64,000 nt of DNA from Shewanella algae (GCF_009183365.2 NZ_CP068230.1:4741001-4805000), one strand, 5' to 3'. Shown: positions 43,131 through 52,039, numbered from the stretch's first letter. The notes: generated by a model not told the origin, from the letters alone. Made by a program: numbers and translations.

Positions 43131-44435
43131 TCAGGCGGCCTTGGCCTTGGCTAAAAGGCTGTCGATATCTATGCCCGCATCCCGCATCTGTACCAGCTTG
43201 TAGCGCAGTGCCCGGGTGGTCATTCCCAAAGCATCGGCACTGCGACTGCGGTGACCGCCAAAACGCTTCAAAATCTCAATCACATATTGGAACTCTGCAT
43301 GTTTCTTGGAGGCTTTAAGCCCATTGGAAGGTTCCGGAATGGAATTTACACTTGCAATATTTTCCGGCAGCCTGATGCCTAAATCGACAACCTGTAAAAT
43401 AGTGCCATGACGCATAACCAATGCCCGCTGAATGACATTTTCCAGCTCTCTGACATTACCAGGCCAGTTATAATTAATTAGCGAATTTTTAGCCGCATCG
43501 CTTAAATAACATTCTTGACCATTGGTCAAATAGCCATAAAGCTGAATAAAATGTTCCGCAAGCGGAATAATATCTTCCGCCCTTTCCCTAAGGGGTTTTA
43601 ATTCCAGTGTCAACACATCCAAACGATAATAAAGATCTTCCCGGAATCGGCCTTGAGATACAGCTTCTTTTAAATTTTTGTTGGTAGCTGCAATAACGCG
43701 TATGTTCAAAGGAATGATTTTATGACCGCCGACTCTTTCGACTTCTCTCTCCTGCAATACCCGCAAGAGTTTTGCCTGCAAAGATAAAGGCAGTTCCGCT
43801 ATTTCATCCAACAACAGAGTGCCACCTTCTGCCAACTCGAATTTGCCCGGTTGATCTGCGCTGGCCCCGGTAAAGGCACCTTTAACATGGCCAAATAGTA
43901 CCGACTCGAGTATCTGCTCAGGAATGGCGGCGCAGTTCACCGCCACGAAGGGCTGCTCTCTGCGACTGGAATGGCGATGAATGAAATGTGCCAGCGGCTC
44001 TTTGCCGGTACCACTCTCGCCGGTGAGCAAAACTGTGGTATCCGCCTTGGCGGTTCTGTGGGCTAGCATCAACAGCTGCCGACTCAGGGGAGAAGCCACC
44101 ACCAATTCGCTGTCTTCCTGCTCCATCTGCCTCAGGCGAAACAGCAGCTTGATCAGTTGGCTTTCATCCAGGGGCAGCAGCAGGTAGTCCTGAGCCCCGG
44201 CCTGCATGGCCTTGACCGCCAGCTCAGTCTGCTCAGGTTGCAGCAACGCCACCAAATTGTGGGCCCGCTGTCGATGCAGACGTCCGGCTACCTGCTCGGG
44301 GCTGCAGGCAGAAACATCGACCAGCGCCAGCCAGCTGCTGATCCCTTCAATGATATTAAACCCTTCCTGTTCCATGAGCTGGGCTGTCTGAGTACTGACC
44401 AGCCCCTTGCAGCCAACCACGCTGTAGTTTTTCAA
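43131..44435 (-). CDS. lafK: LafK, sigma54-dependent master regulator of lateral flagella
   Basis: 434 residues. A degenerate receiver-like N-terminal domain (about 1-105, without a recognisable phospho-acceptor Asp) precedes the AAA+ domain: Walker A GESGTGKE (139-146), GAFTGA (186-191, sigma54 contact), Walker B TLLLDEIAE, arginine region, then a Fis-type HTH (RSRSADALGMTTRALRYKLVQM). It resembles FlrC/FlaK-type activators and should switch on the rpoN-dependent lateral operons. It starts 10 bases after motY. Confidence 0.95.
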   Translation of the reverse strand: MKNYSVVGCKGLVSTQTAQLMEQEGFNIIEGISSWLALVDVSACSPEQVAGRLHRQRAHNLVALLQPEQTELAVKAMQAGAQDYLLLPLDESQLIKLLFRLRQMEQEDSELVVASPLSRQLLMLAHRTAKADTTVLLTGESGTGKEPLAHFIHRHSSRREQPFVAVNCAAIPEQILESVLFGHVKGAFTGASADQPGKFELAEGGTLLLDEIAELPLSLQAKLLRVLQEREVERVGGHKIIPLNIRVIAATNKNLKEAVSQGRFREDLYYRLDVLTLELKPLRERAEDIIPLAEHFIQLYGYLTNGQECYLSDAAKNSLINYNWPGNVRELENVIQRALVMRHGTILQVVDLGIRLPENIASVNSIPEPSNGLKASKKHAEFQYVIEILKRFGGHRSRSADALGMTTRALRYKLVQMRDAGIDIDSLLAKAKAA

Positions 44436-44445
44436 GACTCTATCC

Positions 44446-45294
44446 TCATACCGCTTTGACCAGTCGAATCCGTACTCTACGATTCACTTCGGACTGTTCC
44501 TTGGAATAGGGCTGACGATTGCCATGATGTCTGGCTTCTATCATCTGCCGTTTCACCCCCAGCTCCACCAGAGCCGCCACCACGTTTTCCACTCTGTCTT
44601 TGCTCAATACCAGATCCGCCAGCCTGGAGCTGCCGTCGTCTGCGTGACCATCGATCAGGATTTTTTTGATGTTGCGATCCACCGCCACATAACGGGCCAC
44701 GGCTTGAATATCGGCCTGCATGGACGAATCCATTCCAGCGATTCCTGAGGGGTAAAAAATAGATAAATCATGAACATAGTCATAATCTTGTGGGAGCAGT
44801 TGTTGGCGGCACTGGCGCAAGGGTTGTAACTGGCTTCGGGCACTGAGGGTATCGACCTCAAGCAGGAATCCATCACTTTGTCCAAGTTCAAATGTCCAGC
44901 GCCATCCCTGCTCCAGCCCCTTGATAAAGACGCCCAGTTCCCCGCTTCTCAGGCTGGCCTTTCCTGTTTGCCATTGCATCTGCCGGCTCTGCACCTTGCC
45001 CGGAAATCCCTCGCCCCATGCCGGATAGCCAACGCTGGCGTTTACGCTGTGGGCTTGATTGAGCCAGGAGGAGATCAGGGACAAGTTGGAATGTTGCCCT
45101 GGCAGTAGTTCCAGCTGCAGTAAGCCGGCTCCGGCAACAGCAACGCTGAGCCGGCAACCAAAGGGGCTGCTACTCAGTTGCCAGGCATCATCGTCCGCGG
45201 CCACTCTGTAGGTCACCGTCTGCGTGATGGGTTCTGCGAAACTGATAGCGCTGAACAGCAAGAAACACAGGGCTAGGGTCAAAGGCTTCAACAC
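44446..45294 (-). CDS. motY: MotY-type T-ring protein of the lateral motor
   Basis: 282 residues: signal peptide (cleavage near SFAEP, about 21), a MotY-like N-terminal domain (AWQLSSSPFGCRLSVAV...GAGLLQLELLPGQ), and a C-terminal OmpA-like peptidoglycan-binding domain (KKILIDGHADDGSSRLADLVLSKDRVENV). In Vibrio parahaemolyticus a motY next to lafK is needed for lateral motility; the layout here is the same. It probably anchors or recruits the LafTU stator around the basal body. Confidence 0.88.
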   Translation of the reverse strand: MLKPLTLALCFLLFSAISFAEPITQTVTYRVAADDDAWQLSSSPFGCRLSVAVAGAGLLQLELLPGQHSNLSLISSWLNQAHSVNASVGYPAWGEGFPGKVQSRQMQWQTGKASLRSGELGVFIKGLEQGWRWTFELGQSDGFLLEVDTLSARSQLQPLRQCRQQLLPQDYDYVHDLSIFYPSGIAGMDSSMQADIQAVARYVAVDRNIKKILIDGHADDGSSRLADLVLSKDRVENVVAALVELGVKRQMIEARHHGNRQPYSKEQSEVNRRVRIRLVKAV

Positions 45295-45812
45295 AGTAAA
45301 TTCCAGTTAGTGAAGGATAAATAGATGGAATAATTACAATGTAAATTCCTTTGTTATTACCCTTAATTTCAGCGATGAATTCGAATTGAACTAAATATAC
45401 TCCAAGCACCTAAAACCCAGAGGTAGGCGCTATTTTAATCGCTATTAATATAGCCAATTCGATTAACCTTAAAACAGTTAAAAATCTCTTAGAATATTAA
45501 ACAATCATTTTTCTATCGAGAAAATTGACGGCGAAAATAGCTCATACAAATGTATCCTGTCAAATTACAAAGCGCTTTTTTTGATTAACATCAATGTGTC
45601 AATTTTTTGTCTTGTAACCATTTTTTGACACTGAATAAATACACACTTTTCAGCTTGTATGATGCCCAGACTTTGATAATATTCTGCCCCCTACGTCTAA
45701 TATGTCATTGGTTATTTTTTATCAAAAAATTAACTTATTTTGTAGCTGTATTGTTGCGAACGGCGACTGCGCGGTAATGGTTTAATGAAAATAACTGCAC
45801 GGTAATAATGGA
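45295..45812. other. AT-rich divergent control region, motY-lafK / fliM operons
   Basis: 518 bases without a gene, clearly richer in A and T than its surroundings. It should carry the promoters of the two early lateral operons. Seen here: a perfect TTGAT-N4-ATCAA palindrome (45581-45594), a weak minus-strand sigma54-like element (45652-45667) and a 28-base tandem duplication at the fliM start (45773-45828). Confidence 0.7.
45581..45594. promoter_or_regulatory. Perfect FNR/EtrA-type binding site
   Basis: TTGATTAACATCAA matches the FNR consensus TTGAT-N4-ATCAA at all ten fixed positions. In Shewanella the FNR homologue EtrA, and in part CRP, read such sites. It lies 287 bases before motY and 219 before fliM, so either operon or both could be controlled. 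Confidence 0.65.
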
Positions 45813-45828
45813 ATGAAGATAACTGCAC
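45773..45828 (+). repeat. 28-base imperfect tandem duplication spanning the fliM start codon
   Basis: Copy 1 (45773-45800) and copy 2 (45801-45828) differ at five of 28 positions. Each contains an ATG followed by codons for KITAR; in copy 1 the frame ends at a TAA after six codons (45785-45805), in copy 2 it continues as fliM. Confidence 0.85.
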
Positions 45829-46715
45829 GGGCAGAGCTAATAAAATCAGATCAGACTCATGATTGTAGGCCGATTGCTCTAATTCGAGAAAAATTAGCCC
45901 GTAGTCGTTTATTCGGACAGTTGGATAACTGTAATCAAGGATTATTACAAGCGCTAAATCAAATACTCAAACCATTGACAAGACAGGGACTTCCGGCATT
46001 GATTCGTACCGAATTAACGCCCGGTGAAACTCTGCTGAAAAGTTGTAATAAACATCATTGGTTTGCCTTTAAATATCAACGCAAGCTATTGGGTTTATTG
46101 CGAATTGATCGCTGTACCCTCGAACAGCTGGCCAGCAGCTACTATGGCGGTCAATCCGGCAAGCTGTACTCGCCGCTGGGAGCGCCGACTCAGTCGGAAT
46201 TTCGCTTGGGGCTCAAACTGATGCAGGCGGTGCTGGAAAGCATGCCCTTTGATCCCATCAAGCCGGACGAACTGCAGATAGAACTGTCCGGTGCCGAGAC
46301 TGAATACAGGGTCGCGGCCCTTTGGTCGATGAGCTTTCCGGACAGCCATTACACCAGTCCTATGTTGTTTGCCATGACAGACGAACTGCTGGGACGTATC
46401 GGTCAGGCTGCCCCCCAATATCAACAAGCCGACAATCTCGAACAGGCACTGGAACAACAACTGACCCAGATCCCGGTCAAGCTCAAGCTGGAGCTGGGCT
46501 GGCAACCCATGCCGGTACAAGCTCTGGCCGAACTGCAGCCCGGGGAAATCATTCCACTGAATCTGCATCAACGCTGCCCGATTTCACTGGGAGGGCTGAC
46601 TTTGTTCTACGGCTCGGTACACAGCCACCAAGGCAAGTTGGTCGCTCGCCTGAATCAAGATGCTTTCCAACAAAATGAGGATGATCAAAGTGGATGGACA
46701 AACATCGCTGAGTGA
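45813..46715 (+). CDS. fliM: Lateral flagellar motor switch protein FliM, without CheY-binding N-terminus
   Basis: 300 residues, shorter than primary FliM (about 334). The CheC-like middle (RQGLPALIRTEL; AVLESMPFD) and the C-terminal SpoA domain (LELGWQPMPVQALAELQPGEIIPL) are present. The usual N-terminal LSQxEIDALL peptide that binds CheY-P is missing; the protein starts MKITARAELIKSDQ. This fits lateral motors that do not reverse. First gene of fliMNPQR-flhBA. The start is the second of two duplicated ATG contexts. Confidence 0.93.
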   Translation: MKITARAELIKSDQTHDCRPIALIREKLARSRLFGQLDNCNQGLLQALNQILKPLTRQGLPALIRTELTPGETLLKSCNKHHWFAFKYQRKLLGLLRIDRCTLEQLASSYYGGQSGKLYSPLGAPTQSEFRLGLKLMQAVLESMPFDPIKPDELQIELSGAETEYRVAALWSMSFPDSHYTSPMLFAMTDELLGRIGQAAPQYQQADNLEQALEQQLTQIPVKLKLELGWQPMPVQALAELQPGEIIPLNLHQRCPISLGGLTLFYGSVHSHQGKLVARLNQDAFQQNEDDQSGWTNIAE

Positions 46716-47034
46716 TGATTTTTTACTCGACAATGAACTGCTCGAAGAGCCGTTGACCTCGGTACAGGTAAAGCCCTCCCGGGATATGAGCTTCTTCAAG
46801 CAGTTGCCTGTGCAGGTCACTCTGGAACTGGCCAGTACTGAGATGACACTCGGCGAACTCACCCATATGGGACAGGGGGATGTTATCGCCCTGGATCGCA
46901 TGGTGGGTGAGCCTTTGGATATCCGGGTCAATGGCGCCCTGCTCGGACGCGGCGAAGTGGTTGAAGTCAATGGTCGTTACGGTGTGCGGCTGCTGGAGGT
47001 CGTTGCCAGTGGCGCAACCTTGGTCAAAGAATAG
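46690..47034 (+). CDS. fliN: Lateral flagellar motor switch protein FliN
   Basis: About 114 residues with the SpoA domain (FFKQLPVQVTLELASTEMTLGELTHMGQGDVIALDRM, LDIRVNGALLGRGEVVEVNGRYGVRLLEV). It forms the lower C-ring with FliM. The start is uncertain because the gene overlaps fliM: GTG 46690 has GAGG nine bases upstream, while ATGs at 46660, 46675 and 46681 lack a good site. Confidence 0.93.
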   Translation: MDGQTSLSDDFLLDNELLEEPLTSVQVKPSRDMSFFKQLPVQVTLELASTEMTLGELTHMGQGDVIALDRMVGEPLDIRVNGALLGRGEVVEVNGRYGVRLLEVVASGATLVKE

Positions 47035-47767
47035 CGGCCTATTCCTGCTCGGTTTATTGCTGCTGTCACTGCTGGCCCTTCCCGTGTCTGCCGCCGATGG
47101 CATGACACTCTTCACCCTAGACGACGGTCAACAGGCACAAAAGGTCAACATCAAGCTGGAAATTCTGGCGATGATGACAGTGATGAGCCTGTTACCCGCC
47201 ATGCTGCTGATGATGACCAGTTTCACCCGTATCATCATAGTACTGGTAATTTTGCGTCAGGCCTTGGGTTTGCAACAGAGCCCGCCCAACAAAGTATTGA
47301 TAGGTATCGCCCTGGTACTCAGCATGTTTATCATGCAACCCGTGGGCAAGGAGATCTATCAAAAGGCCTACCTTCCCTATGATCAGGGGCAGATAGAGCT
47401 GCCGCAGGCGATTGCGATTGCCGAGCAGCCGCTGAGGCATTTTATGCTGGCGCAGACCCGGGAAACCGACCTGGAGCAGATGCTGAAAATCGCCCAGGAA
47501 CCCTTGACCCTGACCCAGGAGCAGATCCCCTTCTTTGTGATCCTGCCGGCCTATGTGCTGTCGGAGCTGAAAACCGCCTTTCAGATTGGTTTCCTGCTGT
47601 ATCTGCCCTTTTTGGTGATAGATCTCGTGGTGGCCAGCGTGTTGATGTCCATGGGGATGATGATGCTGTCGCCGCTGATTATCTCCTTGCCATTCAAGTT
47701 GTTAATCTTCGTGTTGGCCGATGGCTGGTCTATGACTGTCAGCACCCTGACGGCCAGCTTCGGATAG
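47009..47767 (+). CDS. fliP: Lateral flagellar export gate protein FliP
   Basis: 252 residues from GTG 47009 (GGAGG nine bases upstream), overlapping fliN by 26 bases. Signal peptide ending PVSAADG, then the FliP core: MSLLPAMLLMMTSFTRIIIVLVILRQALG and the C-terminal FLPFLVIDLVVASVLMSMGMMMLSP-type segment. It forms the export pore with FliQ and FliR. No fliO is present between fliN and fliP, as is usual for lateral systems. Confidence 0.95.
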   Translation: MAQPWSKNSGLFLLGLLLLSLLALPVSAADGMTLFTLDDGQQAQKVNIKLEILAMMTVMSLLPAMLLMMTSFTRIIIVLVILRQALGLQQSPPNKVLIGIALVLSMFIMQPVGKEIYQKAYLPYDQGQIELPQAIAIAEQPLRHFMLAQTRETDLEQMLKIAQEPLTLTQEQIPFFVILPAYVLSELKTAFQIGFLLYLPFLVIDLVVASVLMSMGMMMLSPLIISLPFKLLIFVLADGWSMTVSTLTASFG

Positions 47768-47771
47768 CGCC

Positions 47772-48041
47772 ATGGAGCTGAGTGAACTGACAAGCTTCTT
47801 CTCCGATGCCATCTACCTTGCGGTATTGATGGTATTGGTGTTGATCAGCCCGGGCCTATTGCTGGGTCTGTTGATCGCCATCTTTCAGGCCGCCACTCAG
47901 GTCAATGAGCAGACCCTGAGCTTTCTGCCCAAGTTGGTACTGACTCTGCTAATGGTGCTGTTCGCCGGCCAGTGGCTGGTGCAGAAGCTGCTCGATCTGT
48001 TCAACCAGCTGTTCCTCTCTATCCCCCATGTGATTGGCTAA
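47772..48041 (+). CDS. fliQ: Lateral flagellar export gate protein FliQ
   Basis: 89 residues with two membrane helices and the conserved loop ISPGLLLGLLIAIFQAATQVNEQTLSFLPK. It is part of the FliPQR pore. It follows fliP by four bases. Confidence 0.97.
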   Translation: MELSELTSFFSDAIYLAVLMVLVLISPGLLLGLLIAIFQAATQVNEQTLSFLPKLVLTLLMVLFAGQWLVQKLLDLFNQLFLSIPHVIG

Positions 48042-48042
48042 A

Positions 48043-48822
48043 ATGCTGAGCCTGACGACAGACTATCTGCAGCAACTGCTCGGCTCTTTCTGGTGGCCTT
48101 TCAGTCGTCTTCTGGGGGCTTTTCTGGTGATGCCTTTCCTCGGCCATATCCATGTCCCCGTATTGATTAGAGTATTGTTGGCACTGCTGCTGGCGGCGCT
48201 GATCATTCCGATACTACCGGCGGTTCCCGTCCTCGACGCACTCTCATTCAGGGCAGTATTGCTGGCGCTGGAACAACTGCTGCTGGGCATGATGCTGGGA
48301 CTGTTTCTCAGCATCATGCTGCATATCCTCAGCCTGCTGAGTACCATTTTGTCGATGCAGATGGGGCTCTCCATGGCGCTGGCCAACGACCCCGGCAGCA
48401 GCAGTAGCCAACCTCTGCTAGGGCAGATGCTGGTAATGTACGGCACCCTGCTGTTTCTGGCGTTGGACGGGCACTTGGTTGCCATCGGCGTCATAGTGGA
48501 CAGCTTCCGCCTCTGGCCCATAGGCAACGGCCTGTTCGACCTGCCCTTGATGCAACTCATCGGCCAGTTTGGCTGGATGTTTGCCGCCGCCTTGATGCTG
48601 GCGCTGCCGGCGGTAATGGCGATGTTGGTGGTCAACCTGACATTCGGGGTGCTCAGCCGCTCGGCACCCTCTTTGAATATCTTTGCCCTGGGTTTTCCCA
48701 TGACCATGATCATGGGGCTTGTCTGTGTCCTGCTGTCGTTCTCGACCCTGCCGGACAGGTATAGCAACTTTTGCCTCGACGCCCTGTTTGCCATGCATCA
48801 GTTTTTGGGAGGGAGCCAATGA
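48043..48822 (+). CDS. fliR: Lateral flagellar export gate protein FliR
   Basis: 259 residues, about six membrane segments, with the family features RLLGAFLVMPFLG, GLFLSIMLHILSLLSTILSMQMGLSMA and ALPAVMAMLVVNLTFGVLSRSAPSLNIFALGFPM. ATG 48043 is preferred to the TTG at 48034 inside fliQ. The stop overlaps the flhB start. Confidence 0.96.
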   Translation: MLSLTTDYLQQLLGSFWWPFSRLLGAFLVMPFLGHIHVPVLIRVLLALLLAALIIPILPAVPVLDALSFRAVLLALEQLLLGMMLGLFLSIMLHILSLLSTILSMQMGLSMALANDPGSSSSQPLLGQMLVMYGTLLFLALDGHLVAIGVIVDSFRLWPIGNGLFDLPLMQLIGQFGWMFAAALMLALPAVMAMLVVNLTFGVLSRSAPSLNIFALGFPMTMIMGLVCVLLSFSTLPDRYSNFCLDALFAMHQFLGGSQ

Positions 48823-49949
48823 GTCAATCATCCTCCCAGGATAAAACCGAAAAGGCCAGTAGTCACAAGCTGCGCAAGGCCAGAGAGAAAGGCCAAACCC
48901 CGCGCTCGAAGGATCTCGGCGCCTGTGTGCTGATGATTGCCGGTTCCCTGCTGCTGAGCAACAGCGGCGATTGGCTGGCGCAGCAGCTGATGCAACAGAC
49001 TGAGCTGCATATGCTGGTCAGCCGCGAAAACCTGGATACCCCGGGAATGATGCAGAGTCACTTGGCTGCTGCGCTGCTGGGGATACTCGAGCTGCTGGGA
49101 CCGCTGTTTCTGATGATACTGCTGCTGGCCGCCATAGTGGGCGGCTTGCCCGGTGGCCATGTCTTCAACCTAGGCAATGCGGGCTTCAAGTGGAGTCGTA
49201 TCGCCCCCTTGAGCGGTCTCAAGCGCATGTGTGGCACCCGCTCCCTGGTAGAGCTGGGGAAATCTTGCCTGAAAGTCAGCTTGCTTATCGGGATCATGCT
49301 GCTGTTTTTAAAGCATGATTTTGATCACTTGCTCTACCTGAGTCAGCAGGATCTGCTGCAGGGTGCCAGCACAGGGCTGCAACTGCTCAGTGACTACATC
49401 CTCTATCTGGGACTGGGAATGCTGGTGATAGCCTTGGTCGATGTGCCCTACCAACTCTGGCAGCACTACAAAGAGCTGAGGATGAGTAAGCAGGAGGTCA
49501 AGGATGAACATAAACAGATGGAGGGTAAGCCGGAAATCAAGGCCAGAATACGCCAACTGCAACAACAGTTTGCCCGTTCCCGCGCTTCAGTCGCCGTACC
49601 TCAGGCCGATGTGTTGATGGTCAACCCCAGCCACTATGCCGTGGCACTCAAGTATGACCCAGCCAGGGCCGAGGCCCCCTTCGTTCTCTGTAAGGGCCGC
49701 GATGAAGTCGCCCTCTATATGCAACAGATTGCCAAGCAGCACGGCGTCGAAATCCTCAGGATCCCGCCGTTGACCCGCGCCATCTTCCACTCGACGGCAG
49801 TGGAGCAACAGATCCCCGCGGCGCTGTTCAAGGCCGTGGCCCATGTACTCAATTACGTCTTGCAGATCCAGGCGGCCCGGGCCGGACGCAAACCCATGCC
49901 GGCACCGCTGCCGGAATTTCATATTCCACCCCACTTGCGACATGACTAA
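48819..49949 (+). CDS. flhB: Lateral flagellar export switch protein FlhB
   Basis: 376 residues from ATG 48819 (GGGAG upstream, ATGA overlap with fliR). The N-terminus KTEKASSHKLRKAREKGQ is typical, followed by four membrane segments and a cytosolic autocleavage domain. The cleavage motif reads NPSH (269-272) instead of the usual NPTH. FlhB cleavage, with LafE, changes export from hook to filament proteins. Confidence 0.96.
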   Translation: MSQSSSQDKTEKASSHKLRKAREKGQTPRSKDLGACVLMIAGSLLLSNSGDWLAQQLMQQTELHMLVSRENLDTPGMMQSHLAAALLGILELLGPLFLMILLLAAIVGGLPGGHVFNLGNAGFKWSRIAPLSGLKRMCGTRSLVELGKSCLKVSLLIGIMLLFLKHDFDHLLYLSQQDLLQGASTGLQLLSDYILYLGLGMLVIALVDVPYQLWQHYKELRMSKQEVKDEHKQMEGKPEIKARIRQLQQQFARSRASVAVPQADVLMVNPSHYAVALKYDPARAEAPFVLCKGRDEVALYMQQIAKQHGVEILRIPPLTRAIFHSTAVEQQIPAALFKAVAHVLNYVLQIQAARAGRKPMPAPLPEFHIPPHLRHD

Positions 49950-49960
49950 AGGATAACCCA

Positions 49961-52039
49961 ATGAACTGGCTGCGATTACTTACCGCCAATAAGTCCCATG
50001 CCATGGTGCCATTGCTGCTACTGACCCTGATGGCGATGATCATTCTGCCGCTGCCGCCTTGGCTGCTGGATGTGATGTTCACCTTCAACATAGTACTGGC
50101 CATCATGGTGTTGCTGGTGAGTGTGTCGATTCGGCGGCCGCTGGACTTTTCCATTTTCCCGACCCTCTTGTTGCTGGCGACCCTGCTGCGACTCACACTG
50201 AACGTGGCATCGACCCGGGTGGTGCTGATCCGCGGCCATGAAGGCGGTGATGCCGCCGGTAAGGTGATCCAGGCGTTCGGTGAAGTGGTGATCGGCGGCA
50301 ACTATGTGGTTGGCGCCGTAGTGTTCCTGATCCTGATGATCATCAACTTTGTGGTGATTACCAAGGGTGGCGAGCGGATCTCCGAAGTATCGGCCCGCTT
50401 TACCCTGGATGCGCTTCCCGGCAAGCAAATGGCGATAGATGCCGATCTCAATGCCGGTTTGCTGACCCAGGATCAGGCGCGGGAGCGGCGTAAAGAAGTC
50501 GCCGCGGAAGCTGACTTTTATGGCTCTATGGACGGTGCTTCCAAGTTTGTTCGCGGCGATGCCATTGCCGGCTTGTTGATCCTGGCAATCAACATCATAG
50601 GCGGTATCTGTATCGGCATCTTTATGCATGATCTCAGCGGCACAGAGGCGTTCAAGACCTATGCACTCTTGACCATAGGTGACGGTCTGGTGGCGCAGAT
50701 CCCATCGCTGCTGCTGGCAACTGCTGCGGCGATTGTAGTCACCCGGGTTTCAGATGCCGAAGAGATGCCGGCCCAGTTCAACGAACAACTGCTGGCCAAT
50801 CCCAAAACCCTGGCGACTGCGGCGCTGGTGATGTTGATCATGGGTCTGGTACCCGGCATGCCCACTTGGGTATTCCTCAGTGCCGCGTTGTTGCTGGGGT
50901 TTGTCGCCTACAGACAGTACCGCACCAAGCCGGTAATCATGCCACCGCCACAGGCCAAACAGGCCGGCGAGGCCCTGAGCGAACCTCAAGCGCCCAGCTG
51001 GGACAGCCTGCCCTATGTCGATGCGATAGAGGTCAAGCTGGGTTATCGCCTGGTGTCTCTGGTGGAAAAAGAGCGCGGCGCCGAACTGATGAAACGCCTG
51101 ACCGGAATTCGCCGCACTCTGTCGGAACAGGCGGGCTATCTGCTGCCGGAAGTCAGGGTCAGGGATAACCTGGCGCTGAGCCCCACTCACTACCAAATCT
51201 GCATAATGGGTACCTTGGTGGCCACGGCAGAACTGGACCCAGAGCGACTGCTGGCGATTCGCAGCAGCAATGTTTTTGGTGAGCTGGACGGCATCATCAC
51301 CCGGGATCCTGCCTATAACATGGAGGCGGTCTGGATAGAGCAGGAAAAGAAAGCCAATGCGCTGAACCTGGGCTATTCCGTCGTGGACAACGCCACTGTG
51401 ATCGCCACCCATGTCGCTAAGTTGCTGCGGGAGCGAATGGCCGAGCTATTGCAGCACGATGATGTGATTTCACTCAATGAACGACTGGCGCGCCAGGCCC
51501 CCAAGCTGGCCGAGTCACTGAGCCAGGCGCTGTCGCCGATTCAACAGCTCAAGGTCTACCGGCTACTGCTCAGGGAACAGGTTTCTTTGCGGGATATATT
51601 GACCATAGGCACCACACTGCTGGATTGCAGTGAAAACAGCAAAGATCCCGTGCTGTTGGCGGCAGATGTTCGCTGCGCGCTAAGGCAGGCGATAGTACAG
51701 GCCATCTGTGGAGATGTGCCTCAGCTCAAGGTGATGACCCTGACCCCAGAGCTTGAGCGACAACTGATGAGTGCCCTGAGCACCGCCCAGCAGCAAGGCA
51801 GCGTGTCACTGGATGGTTTCCCTGTGGATCCACAGTTGCTGGCGCAGCTGCAGCAAAAAATGCCCCAGCTGTTGGCCGAGGCCAAGGCCGCCGGACATCA
51901 CCCTATCCTACTGGTGCCGCCTCAGTTGCGCCCGCTGCTGGGCCGTTATGCTCTGGCATTTTCAAGAGGTCTTAATGTGTTGTCTTACAATGAGATTTCT
52001 GAAAACAAAGACATTATGGTCGCCGGTCAGTTGGGATAA
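49961..52039 (+). CDS. flhA: Lateral flagellar export gate protein FlhA
   Basis: 692 residues. About eight N-terminal membrane segments, with the FHIPEP-family signature around TLLRLTLNVASTRVVLIRGHEG and the conserved cytosolic loop GGERISEVSARFTLDALPGKQMAID, then the large cytosolic domain that docks chaperone-substrate pairs. Last gene of fliMNPQR-flhBA and the right end of the lateral locus. Confidence 0.97.
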   Translation: MNWLRLLTANKSHAMVPLLLLTLMAMIILPLPPWLLDVMFTFNIVLAIMVLLVSVSIRRPLDFSIFPTLLLLATLLRLTLNVASTRVVLIRGHEGGDAAGKVIQAFGEVVIGGNYVVGAVVFLILMIINFVVITKGGERISEVSARFTLDALPGKQMAIDADLNAGLLTQDQARERRKEVAAEADFYGSMDGASKFVRGDAIAGLLILAINIIGGICIGIFMHDLSGTEAFKTYALLTIGDGLVAQIPSLLLATAAAIVVTRVSDAEEMPAQFNEQLLANPKTLATAALVMLIMGLVPGMPTWVFLSAALLLGFVAYRQYRTKPVIMPPPQAKQAGEALSEPQAPSWDSLPYVDAIEVKLGYRLVSLVEKERGAELMKRLTGIRRTLSEQAGYLLPEVRVRDNLALSPTHYQICIMGTLVATAELDPERLLAIRSSNVFGELDGIITRDPAYNMEAVWIEQEKKANALNLGYSVVDNATVIATHVAKLLRERMAELLQHDDVISLNERLARQAPKLAESLSQALSPIQQLKVYRLLLREQVSLRDILTIGTTLLDCSENSKDPVLLAADVRCALRQAIVQAICGDVPQLKVMTLTPELERQLMSALSTAQQQGSVSLDGFPVDPQLLAQLQQKMPQLLAEAKAAGHHPILLVPPQLRPLLGRYALAFSRGLNVLSYNEISENKDIMVAGQLG

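Noticed and set aside
45652..45667. Minus-strand sigma54-like element (GGCATCATACAAGC) before motY-lafK
   Set aside because: Spacing of GG and GC is right, but the remaining positions fit the consensus poorly, so I do not list it as a promoter.
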